A stretch of DNA of 30,646 nt from a virus. Below the pieces are notes generated by a model, which was given only the letters and a program-made list of their open reading frames with translations, had not been told where the DNA came from and did no database searches. Where the stretch lies: positions 1 through 30,646 of IMG/VR virus record IMGVR_UViG_3300023170_000117. One strand, written 5' to 3'. The translations under genes were made by a program, and so were the position numbers. Shown piece after piece: positions 1 to 5,876 of the stretch (the stretch's first letter is position 1; each line of letters opens with the position of its first letter).

Positions 1-164
1 CAATCTAGTTCAGGTTCAGTGATAGTATAAATTTCAGCTGGAAGTAGGTCACTGAGTGATTTAGTAGATAAATCATTTAGATTTGGACTACCAAGAGACT
101 GAGGATTGGTAAAAGCGGAAAGCAATAACATTCCGCCTAATGCATAAATTATTTTTTTTAACAT
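1..164 (-). CDS. Secreted protein, partial (N-terminus only)
   Basis: The open frame runs off the left edge, and 54 codons are visible. Its ATG overlaps the stop of the upstream gene as TAATG, so translation is probably coupled. The N-terminus is a classic signal peptide: Lys-Lys, then the hydrophobic run IIYALGGMLLLSAF. The mature part is polar (SPNLNDLSTKSLSDLLP). I do not recognise the family. Its place behind a peptidoglycan-binding virion protein and a second exported protein suggests a job at the cell envelope, such as lysis or exclusion, but that is inference from context. Confidence 0.6.
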   Translation of the reverse strand, partial: MLKKIIYALGGMLLLSAFTNPQSLGSPNLNDLSTKSLSDLLPAEIYTITEPELD

Positions 165-1573
165 TACTTCCTATCTGACGGAGATGGTGTCCAGCTAATC
201 GGACTATCTCCACTTCCTGAAATTTTTTGTGTAAGTTGAGAAAGTTTTGTACTAAAAAGTCTAATTTCTTTCATCCAATAATTTATCATCTTGTAATCTC
301 TATCAGACAGTGTATCGTTGGGATTTACTTTTTTCAAAAATTCTTCTGCCGCAGTTACTTCTTTATTCAATCTGGTGAGTTGTGGCATTATAAATCTTAA
401 ATCTCGTCTGCTATATTGACCAAGTTCACGCTTACTCATATTATTAAAATCAAGTAGATCATTTTTTGCACTGTTAATAAGTTTTACAAAAGACATACCA
501 TGATTTTGTTTTGCCCATTCATTATTCTTAGCTCTTGCTTCTTTTCCTGTTTTACTCAAATTTGACATTGTTGAACTTAGCATGTTACCAACCGATGTTA
601 ATCCTTTTAAAACAGGAGCAAGGGTATCTACTACACCAGGAGCCAGGCTTGCTAAAAATTCTTTCATTTGCTGTGGCGGTAATTTGAGGCTAGCTAATAT
701 CTTTTCCTTGTCTTTGTCGGTTGTAGCAGGATGTTCTAATCGGTGCTTAACATCTTCTAAATCTGTGGTTTTATTACCAGTCAATTCATTACCGATTTTA
801 CCTAGTTGCTTTAAACCTGCTTTGGTAATAAGGTTATTTACAGTAGCAATTTTTGCAGGACTTATCCTTGCATGTTTAATAGCTTCCATAAACCCATTAA
901 GTAAACTTTCTTTTTCTCGTAGTCGGATATTATTTGGATCTTTTAGTCTCCTTGTTACGTTTTTAACCCAGAAATCTATATTTTTTTGAGTTATTACACC
1001 ATTAAGGCCAAGGGCATCAACTTCTGACACAGGATCGTTTTGCATTTTTTGTAGTAATGGTTTCACCATTCTTTTTAAATCTTCACTCCAATCAGGTTTA
1101 GGAGCAAAAATTTTATCTTTACTATCTGGATTATCAGCCCATTGTTGATAAAGTACTTCAATGTGATCTGGTCCTTTTAATTTAGCATTATCGCCTGATA
1201 ACTTACTTGGTACACCAGCTGGATCTAATTCATCATTCCCAAAGTTGATCATAGCCTTTAGAGTGTTTCGTCCAACATCGCCGTCTGGTTTTAAACCTTC
1301 CTGCTTTTGGAATGCTTTTACAGCAGATGCAGTTTTTGCACCATACCAACCGTCTGGCTTAGGTAAGCCTGTTACAATTTTTCCAGCTTTATTTTTAACC
1401 TTATATTTAAAACCATTATCGGATAGAAATTGTTGCACAGCTATAACTTGAGGTTTAATCAACCCTTTTTTGCCACGTTTGAACATACCACCGTGGTCGT
1501 AGGTTTGAAACCATTCTCCAACGTCTTTAAGTGACATCTTTTTTTCTTCAAACAAAATTTCATTTGCTAACAT
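164..1573 (-). CDS. Peptidoglycan-binding-domain virion protein with capsid-targeting-like N-terminus
   Basis: 469 aa. Residues about 38-112 look like a PG_binding_1 domain, with the typical DGWYGAKTASAVKAFQKQ and KPDGDVG turns. The rest is Lys-rich and mostly helical, with no catalytic motif I can name. The protein starts MLANEILFE-EKK, a short segment ending in L-F-E, which resembles T4-type capsid-targeting peptides cut by the prohead protease. The ATG has an AAGGAT ribosome site 8 nt upstream. It follows the exported 160-aa gene and overlaps the next secreted gene. A likely role is a packaged or tail-associated protein that acts on the cell wall, but no hydrolase domain is visible. Confidence 0.65.
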   Translation of the reverse strand: MLANEILFEEKKMSLKDVGEWFQTYDHGGMFKRGKKGLIKPQVIAVQQFLSDNGFKYKVKNKAGKIVTGLPKPDGWYGAKTASAVKAFQKQEGLKPDGDVGRNTLKAMINFGNDELDPAGVPSKLSGDNAKLKGPDHIEVLYQQWADNPDSKDKIFAPKPDWSEDLKRMVKPLLQKMQNDPVSEVDALGLNGVITQKNIDFWVKNVTRRLKDPNNIRLREKESLLNGFMEAIKHARISPAKIATVNNLITKAGLKQLGKIGNELTGNKTTDLEDVKHRLEHPATTDKDKEKILASLKLPPQQMKEFLASLAPGVVDTLAPVLKGLTSVGNMLSSTMSNLSKTGKEARAKNNEWAKQNHGMSFVKLINSAKNDLLDFNNMSKRELGQYSRRDLRFIMPQLTRLNKEVTAAEEFLKKVNPNDTLSDRDYKMINYWMKEIRLFSTKLSQLTQKISGSGDSPISWTPSPSDRK

Positions 1574-1588
1574 TTTTATAATCCTTAC

Positions 1589-2071
1589 TTACCATTTTGT
1601 AAACCATAACATAGGATTTCCAATTGGTGTTTCTAATCCTGGAATTTCTACTACAAATTTTTTCATATCCGGATGTGCTTCAAATAAAGCTAATTCTAAA
1701 TACTCAATCATTGATTCTGTTTGTAATTGTTTATACAAGTCCATTACTGCCATAGGTGTATCTGCAATGAAAAGGGCAATATCTAAATCATGATACATTG
1801 TAACTTCCACGCCATATTTTTCCGCTATGTTTTTTGCCGCTTCCATATTTTTCATTTCGGCAACTACATAGTCAAAAGAAAAGGCATATACATCCTCTTT
1901 TGATGTATAAAACAGTGGATATTTTTTACCACCTCTTACAATATGTCTATTAATGTTTACAAAATTCCTGCCATTACCAAGGTATGTATCAGTATGTAAT
2001 TCTGCTTGGACAGGAAACTGTATCAAAAATAACAAAAAAATAGACGAAAAAATAGTTTTGATTAGCTTCAT
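1589..2071 (-). CDS. Small exported protein, family unknown
   Basis: 160 aa with a clear signal peptide: MKLIKTIFSSIFLLFLIQ, then the cleavage-like site PVQA-E near residue 23. The mature domain of about 137 residues has alternating strands and helices, including AFSFDYVVAEM and IALFIADTPMAVMDLYKQL. Its helix-strand rhythm ending in an acidic, Pro-containing tail faintly recalls subtilase propeptide (I9-type) folds, but I would not name it. The ribosome site AAGGAA precedes the ATG. The gene lies directly downstream of the tmRNA and upstream of the peptidoglycan-binding gene. Phages rarely export soluble proteins; known examples act in lysis control or superinfection exclusion, which is only a hypothesis here. 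Confidence 0.6.
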   Translation of the reverse strand: MKLIKTIFSSIFLLFLIQFPVQAELHTDTYLGNGRNFVNINRHIVRGGKKYPLFYTSKEDVYAFSFDYVVAEMKNMEAAKNIAEKYGVEVTMYHDLDIALFIADTPMAVMDLYKQLQTESMIEYLELALFEAHPDMKKFVVEIPGLETPIGNPMLWFTKW

Positions 2072-2171
2072 TATTGTTCCTTAAAATTCTAACTTTTTGT
2101 ATTTAGCAAAAAAGCAGGAGGGATAGTCCGTTCTGTTGCCCGGTGGACTATGCCGCGGAGTTCACAACTTA

Positions 2172-2252
2172 TTAGGCTGCGAGTAATTCACCTTCACTAG
2201 CCATTGACATGTCTAATGAAGTAAATGCTCCAGGTACAAAATTTTCGTTTGC
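2172..2252 (-). other. tmRNA-encoded tag reading frame
   Basis: Reading starts at the resume codon GCA and gives 26 residues, beginning ANENFVPGAF and ending SEGELLAA, then the double stop TAA TAA. The Ala-Asn-Glu-Asn-Phe start and the C-terminal Leu-Leu-Ala-Ala match tag signals recognised by the SspB/ClpXP degradation system. The tag is clearly longer than the 10-residue E. coli tag. Confidence 0.88.
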
Positions 2253-2359
2253 ACTTATCAAAGTTTCTTGCATTAACCGAGCTTGCTCCGGATAACTCAG
2301 CATCCCTACTTACTGCTTGTCGAATACCTGAACACCCCCGTATGTTGAAAAAAAATGTG

Positions 2360-2421
2360 TGGTGGAGGTGGCCGGAATCGAACCGGCGTCCAAGTTCAGC
2401 TTTTGTTCAGCGTCATCGTTA
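2360..2421 (-). other. ssrA: tmRNA acceptor piece
   Basis: This is the 3' half of the tRNA-like domain. It holds the P2 3' strand (GCUGAACUU, which can pair with AAGCAGU of the coding piece around an AA bulge), the T arm, the acceptor strand CACCUCC, discriminator A and encoded CCA. The 5' boundary is uncertain. It abuts or overlaps the stop codon of the 34-aa gene at 2422. Confidence 0.75.
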
Positions 2422-2526
2422 TTAGTTTAGATCAGGTACGTGTAAAGCAATTTCTGCCGACCAAAGTATTATGTATATAATAAACATACCGAATAACCAA
2501 ATAGCCAAGTTTTTACCGTCACGCAT
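2422..2526 (-). CDS. 34-aa single-pass membrane mini-protein
   Basis: A short ORF with start ATG CGT GAC GGT and a good TAGGAG ribosome site 5-6 nt upstream. It has a charged N-terminus (MRDGKN), one hydrophobic segment of about 20 residues (LAIWLFGMFIIYIILWSAEI) and a polar tail ending in VPDLN. The start lies 14 nt after the stop of the cysteine-rich mini-gene, so they look co-translated. Its stop sits at the predicted 5' end of the tmRNA acceptor piece. The function is unknown. A small phage membrane peptide could act in lysis or exclusion, but nothing in the sequence decides this. Confidence 0.6.
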   Translation of the reverse strand: MRDGKNLAIWLFGMFIIYIILWSAEIALHVPDLN

Positions 2527-2540
2527 CTTAATCTCCTACG

Positions 2541-2621
2541 TTAGCAGCCGCACTCTTTGCAATTAGGTTTACAGTCTTTGCAGTTGCACGGATCGCATTT
2601 ACAGTTTGGATTATTACACAT
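2541..2621 (-). CDS. 26-aa cysteine-rich metallothionein-like mini-protein
   Basis: Nine of 26 residues are cysteine (positions 2, 7, 9, 12, 14, 17, 21, 24 and 26), with three CxC pairs (CKC, CNC, CGC) and CxxC spacings; Lys, Asn, Asp and Pro fill the rest. The start has an ideal AAGGAG ribosome site 6 nt or so upstream of ATG, which supports a real gene despite its size. The pattern is that of metal-thiolate clusters in metallothioneins. Metal binding (Zn, Cu or Cd) is inferred; a redox or structural role is also possible. It lies in a run of mini-genes just upstream of the tmRNA. Confidence 0.7.
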   Translation of the reverse strand: MCNNPNCKCDPCNCKDCKPNCKECGC

Positions 2622-2639
2622 AATTTTCTCCTTGTCAAT

Positions 2640-2647
2640 TATTTATT
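2640..2647 (-). promoter_or_regulatory. Candidate late promoter AATAAATA
   Basis: On the minus strand this reads AATAAATA, 18 nt upstream of the cysteine-rich gene's ATG. It matches the NATAAATA form of T4-like late promoters. It could drive the two mini-genes and the tmRNA. It overlaps the stop codon of the preceding 43-aa gene, so a chance match is possible. Confidence 0.35.
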
Positions 2648-2774
2648 TGCCTTGTCCGCGATATCTTTTCCATGCTCTTCGAATTCCTTTATTCTTAGGA
2701 CGGCTATATCCGCTATTTCCTATACTCGTCCTTTTACGGAATCTTGTTCTTTTTTGTATTTTTATTTGTGCCAT
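2643..2774 (-). CDS. 43-aa highly basic peptide
   Basis: 43 residues, of which about 17 are Lys or Arg, with no acidic residue: it begins MAQIKIQKRTRFRKRT and ends RRAWKRYRGQGK. The AAAGGA ribosome site is well placed, and the start is 10 nt after the PAAR gene stop. The composition suggests binding to nucleic acid (DNA condensation in the capsid, or RNA), but no family is recognisable. It belongs to the run PAAR, basic peptide, Cys-rich peptide, membrane peptide, tmRNA. Confidence 0.65.
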   Translation of the reverse strand: MAQIKIQKRTRFRKRTSIGNSGYSRPKNKGIRRAWKRYRGQGK

Positions 2775-2784
2775 TTTATCCTTT

Positions 2785-3105
2785 TTATGAATTAGCAGTC
2801 ACTGTACTAGCACCAACTGCTATAGGTGAAACCCATCCTGCACCATTTACAGTTGTGTCTCCTAATCTTGCCACTGGTATATAATTTGCAAAAACATTAG
2901 GACTTCCGGCAACAACTGAGCCTTGTGGATGTAAAGGATCTCCTAATGTTACAGTATCGCCTAATCTTGCAACAGGAATATTTTCAGCAAACACATTACT
3001 ACTTGCAGAACTAAGAGTTCCGGGTCCTACCCATGGGGTTTTATCATGCCCTGGAGGACAAGTAGCAGTTTGTGTAGGATCTGCCAATCTAGCAATATTA
3101 GGCAT
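2785..3105 (-). CDS. PAAR-type tail spike tip protein
   Basis: 106 aa. Two imperfect repeats carry the signature I-P-V-A-R-L-G-D-T (near residues 43-51 and 76-84), with Asn-Val-Phe-Ala just before each, and a related R-L-A-D at the N-terminus. This is the PAAR-like arrangement that forms the metal-bound cone capping the tail spike in T4 (gp5.4 type) and in type VI secretion. His and Cys near residues 16-20 (CPPGHD) could help bind the metal. The gene overlaps the 309-aa gene upstream by 8 nt, which suggests that both belong to the baseplate. Confidence 0.8.
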   Translation of the reverse strand: MPNIARLADPTQTATCPPGHDKTPWVGPGTLSSASSNVFAENIPVARLGDTVTLGDPLHPQGSVVAGSPNVFANYIPVARLGDTTVNGAGWVSPIAVGASTVTANS

Positions 3106-4027
3106 TTAGATATTCTTCCAATGTATTTAATGTTGTTGTCAGTTCACTTTCACCACTTTCTGGCGCAACATTATTACTGTTTTTATTAAAATTTTGGACT
3201 AATATGCTAAATTTCTCGTTTACACTATCGAGTACAGCTTTTCCTTCGCCTCCCATCACTTTTTTTGCAAACTCTGCAGGATCTTCGCTTTCAACTTGTG
3301 CAAGTTGCCCTATAACACCATTCACACCTGGAGATTGAAGCATAGGACTATCTTTAAATGACATGGCAATTGATGCTTCTCTTAATAATGGCGGAATTTT
3401 GTCGATTTCAGTTTTAAGGAGTTCGTAATCATTTACAAAATCATCTTGAATATTGCCAAAACCTGTTGACGCTGTGCTAGTAAGTTGATCGATTTCTGTT
3501 TTATTTCTAACTGCATCAATGATACTTGAAATAGTATAATCTGTCCCTGCGATTGAAACTGGAAGGTACGAAAAAAGGATTGGCTCTTCTTGATCTTGAT
3601 CTGCAGTTGAAGGCCATAGAACCACCGTATTATCATTTACAGCAAAAACAGTGCCTGTTGCTTCCTCACCCTCTTCATTTATCACTTGAGTTATTGTATC
3701 TCCTATTACAACAGGAACATTAGTAGTAAAAGTCAGTTTAGAAAATTTACTTAAATAGTTTTGAATATTACTTGTACTGTTCGCAGGAGGATCCGAACTA
3801 TTGATAACAACCGAATATTCAGCTGTTGCATCCATAAAGGGAGCAAAGCCATCAATAATACTTTTGCTTAATTCTTCTTCTTGGATTATTGCCCCTAAAC
3901 TTTTAATACTAGTGGTCCAGTCAGATATAAATATATGCCATTTATTGAGGCCGAAATCTATACCTAATGATTCATTTCCCTGTTCAACATTCCCCCAAGA
4001 TTCTCTTGCATCTCTTAATGTATACAT
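3098..4027 (-). CDS. Putative baseplate-associated protein
   Basis: 309 aa. I do not recognise a named family. The N-terminal third is helical and aromatic (WGNVEQGNESLGIDFGLNKWHI is the opening region). Residues about 90-155 are beta-rich and OB- or SH3-like (VPVVIGDTITQVINEEGEEATGT). The C-terminal half is helical. It overlaps the PAAR gene by 8 nt, and tip proteins are usually next to baseplate hub or spike genes, so a baseplate or spike role is the best guess. No transmembrane segment or signal peptide is seen. Confidence 0.5.
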   Translation of the reverse strand: MYTLRDARESWGNVEQGNESLGIDFGLNKWHIFISDWTTSIKSLGAIIQEEELSKSIIDGFAPFMDATAEYSVVINSSDPPANSTSNIQNYLSKFSKLTFTTNVPVVIGDTITQVINEEGEEATGTVFAVNDNTVVLWPSTADQDQEEPILFSYLPVSIAGTDYTISSIIDAVRNKTEIDQLTSTASTGFGNIQDDFVNDYELLKTEIDKIPPLLREASIAMSFKDSPMLQSPGVNGVIGQLAQVESEDPAEFAKKVMGGEGKAVLDSVNEKFSILVQNFNKNSNNVAPESGESELTTTLNTLEEYLNA

Positions 4028-4036
4028 TTTTTTATC

Positions 4037-4213
4037 TCACATACTATTTTTCTTATCTTGTATCTCTTTCCTGCGATCTTTTGTTAATTTACCTAGATCA
4101 CCAAGAGCTTTCCTTGCCCTTGCTGCGGCTGCCTTTACTCCCTTATTATCGAATGTAGCTGTTTCTGCCATATACATTGTATAGGCATGTACTATTTGTT
4201 CATGTAATGTCAT
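4037..4213 (-). CDS. Small histone H1-like (Hc1-type) DNA-binding protein
   Basis: 58 aa, a gene too short for most callers. After an N-terminal helix (MTLHEQIVHAYTMYMAE) comes F-D-N-K-G-V-K-A-A-A-A-R-A-R-K-A-L-G-D-L, then KLTKDRRKEIQDKKN. The core K-G-x-K-A-A-x-x-R-A-R-K-A-L, followed by a basic helix, matches the short bacterial and phage histone H1/Hc1-like proteins. It has a strong TAGGAG ribosome site 6 nt from the ATG. It probably binds DNA or RNA; whether it compacts phage DNA or targets the host nucleoid is not known. Confidence 0.65.
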   Translation of the reverse strand: MTLHEQIVHAYTMYMAETATFDNKGVKAAAARARKALGDLGKLTKDRRKEIQDKKNSM

Positions 4214-4214
4214 T

Positions 4215-4508
4215 TTATACTCCTAAACTTATTCCTGTTGTTGATTGTAAATAATGATCTGCAACTTCTTTATGGCTTTTTGCAGTGATTACTATTTGGT
4301 TTTTACTTACGGTCAAATCCTTTTCTGGATCAACTGTTAGCATAAAAGGTATCATTGCTAATCCTTTTTCTGACATCATTGCCATAAGTGGTTGTTTTAA
4401 TTTTATTGTGCTTGTGTCGTCTATGATTAATTTTCCTACTATTTCTTCTCCTGACGAAAGTCTAACCGAAATCACATCACCTGTTGTATAAGGGGCTTCT
4501 ATTAACAT
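4215..4508 (-). CDS. LSm/Hfq-like small phage protein
   Basis: 97 aa. The N-terminal half has the Sm-fold look: G-D-V-I-S-V-R-L-S-S-G-E-E-I-V-G-K-L, then an acidic turn (IDDTST) and a strand pair around IKLKQPLMAM. The second half adds M-I-P-F-M-L-T and a charged helix. Proteins of this look occur in T4-like marine phages, usually without known function. RNA binding is suggested by the fold resemblance only. It sits directly after glutaredoxin (1-nt gap) and before the Hc1-like gene, with an AAAGGA ribosome site. Confidence 0.5.
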   Translation of the reverse strand: MLIEAPYTTGDVISVRLSSGEEIVGKLIIDDTSTIKLKQPLMAMMSEKGLAMIPFMLTVDPEKDLTVSKNQIVITAKSHKEVADHYLQSTTGISLGV

Positions 4509-4509
4509 T

Positions 4510-4761
4510 TTATCCTTTATGCATAATGTTTTGATAATTCATTGTTTCTACATATGTGATCATTTGATCACATCCACCAATACTTTTACCATCAATAGTA
4601 ATTTGTGGAAAAGTTTTTGCACCTGGAAACCATTCAAGAATTTGTTCTCTTGAAAAATCTTTGTCTAATTGTTTGTACTCGTAATCTAACTTCCTTGTCT
4701 CGCAAAATAACTTTGCTTGATGACATTTAGGACAAGAACTTTTTCCATAAATTTCAATCAT
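4510..4761 (-). CDS. Glutaredoxin
   Basis: 83 aa, a typical small glutaredoxin. The active site is C-P-K-C (Cys9 and Cys12), followed by A-K-L-F-C. The cis-proline motif K-T-F-P-Q-I (T-x-P) and the G-G-C-D glutathione-binding turn are all in place. It probably recycles the dithiol of the phage ribonucleotide reductase, as NrdC does in T4. The ATG overlaps the nrdB stop as ATGA, so nrdA, nrdB and this gene form a translationally coupled set. Confidence 0.92.
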   Translation of the reverse strand: MIEIYGKSSCPKCHQAKLFCETRKLDYEYKQLDKDFSREQILEWFPGAKTFPQITIDGKSIGGCDQMITYVETMNYQNIMHKG

Positions 4762-5858
4762 AGTGTGAATCCCTTTAGTGAGTCTTTTGTTACGTCTTGT
4801 TTAATTCCACCAACAATATAACTTTCAACTTCTGTTTCTTGCGGAGCTACTTGGAGTCCTGCACTACTCAACCAGTGTGTTGTCCATGGTAAAGGATTTG
4901 TGTTAACTGGTTGGCTAAAGATTGTGTCATAACCTAAAGATTTTAGTCTTCGATTAGCAATGTACTCAACGTATTGGCCCAATAACGTATTATTTAAGCC
5001 TATCATTGATCCGTTTTCGAAAAGATAATCAGCCCATGCTTTTTCTTCATTAACACAATCTTGCCATAAAGCATAGACTTCTTGCTCGCATTCTTTTGCA
5101 ATATCAACCATATCAGGATCGTCTTTTCCTTGCATCCACAATTTCAATACATGGGTGCTAATGGCTAAATGTTGTGCTTCGTCTCTTGCAATGAGACTAA
5201 TAATTTTTGCCGAACCCTCCATAAGCTTTAGTTCTCCAAAACCAAAAGTACACGCAAAGGAAACATAAAATCTCAAGCCTTCAAGAATATTTACCGTCAT
5301 CATTGCTAAAAATAAACTTTTTTTGAGTATTTTTTTATCAATAGATTTATCATGCATATACTGATTTGATAATCCTAAAAACTTGTCATAGTATTTTGTA
5401 ACACTAGTTGCCCTTTTAATAATCATTTCATCATCTAGTATAGTATCAAAAACCTCACTAGGATTAGGGTAAACATTTTTCATTATATAAGTATAGGATC
5501 TACTATGGATAGTTTCGAAAAAATCCCAAGTTACAATACAACCTTCTAATTCTGGTAAAGAGGTAATTGGTAGAAATGCAAGACATGGACCTCGGCCTTG
5601 AACACTGTCTAGTAAGGTTTGGTACTTTAAATTAGCAGTAAAGATATGTTTTTGTTCTGGACGAAAGTTTTGATAATCTGATCTGTCTTTTTGTAGATTT
5701 ACTTCCTCTGGTCTCCAAAAATATCCAAGCATGACTTGATTTAATTTATCAAATTGCGGAAATTTATAAGTATCATATCTTTGCACGTTTTGGTCAGCAC
5801 CAAAAAACATCGTTTGCTTTGCAAAATCTATTTTTTCTCTGTTAAACACTGTTTTCAT
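4758..5858 (-). CDS. nrdB: Ribonucleotide reductase class Ia, beta subunit
   Basis: NrdB holds the di-iron/tyrosyl radical for the reduction of NDPs to dNDPs. With the start at 5858 the protein is 366 aa, and the key residues fall on the familiar E. coli numbers: Asp84, Glu115, His118 and Tyr122 (in FFETIHSRSY). Later come Glu in NILEGLRF and Glu/His in RDEAQHL, so the full metal site is present. A second in-frame ATG at 5867 lies only 1 nt from the GAGG ribosome site, while 5858 lies 10 nt away, so I prefer 5858. It lies between nrdA and glutaredoxin. Confidence 0.95.
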   Translation of the reverse strand: MKTVFNREKIDFAKQTMFFGADQNVQRYDTYKFPQFDKLNQVMLGYFWRPEEVNLQKDRSDYQNFRPEQKHIFTANLKYQTLLDSVQGRGPCLAFLPITSLPELEGCIVTWDFFETIHSRSYTYIMKNVYPNPSEVFDTILDDEMIIKRATSVTKYYDKFLGLSNQYMHDKSIDKKILKKSLFLAMMTVNILEGLRFYVSFACTFGFGELKLMEGSAKIISLIARDEAQHLAISTHVLKLWMQGKDDPDMVDIAKECEQEVYALWQDCVNEEKAWADYLFENGSMIGLNNTLLGQYVEYIANRRLKSLGYDTIFSQPVNTNPLPWTTHWLSSAGLQVAPQETEVESYIVGGIKQDVTKDSLKGFTL

Positions 5859-5876
5859 TATTTTCATTCCTCTTTG

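Larger units (their letters stand above)
2105..2425 (-). ncRNA. ssrA: Circularly permuted two-piece tmRNA (alphaproteobacterial type)
   Basis: tmRNA rescues stalled ribosomes and adds a degradation tag. Here the gene order is permuted. The acceptor piece comes first on the minus strand (about 2425 to 2360), with T-stem GCCGG/CCGGC around loop UUCGAUU and an encoded CCA ending at 2360. A short A/T-rich intervening segment (2359-2340) follows. The coding piece then starts at 2339 with GGGGGUG, followed by UUCGACA, the usual tmRNA D-region. GGGGGUG pairs with CACCUCC over 7 bp, including G-U at the third pair, the alanyl-tRNA synthetase identity element. The tag frame is at 2252-2172, and a 7-bp hairpin (AUAGUCC/GGACUAU) closes the 3' part. 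Both outer ends are approximate. Confidence 0.93.

Noticed and set aside
582-989. Plus-strand 135-aa open frame
   Set aside because: It lies entirely opposite the 469-aa gene, has no ribosome site and low-complexity residues; it is a shadow.
2360-2400. tRNA-like 3' end with T arm and CCA
   Set aside because: No anticodon or D arm lies upstream in the right place. It is the acceptor piece of the permuted tmRNA, shown by the matching 5' piece at 2339 and the tag frame.
2557-2790. Plus-strand 77-aa hydrophobic open frame
   Set aside because: Three minus-strand mini-genes, two with clear ribosome sites, occupy the same DNA; the plus frame is a shadow of the basic peptide gene.
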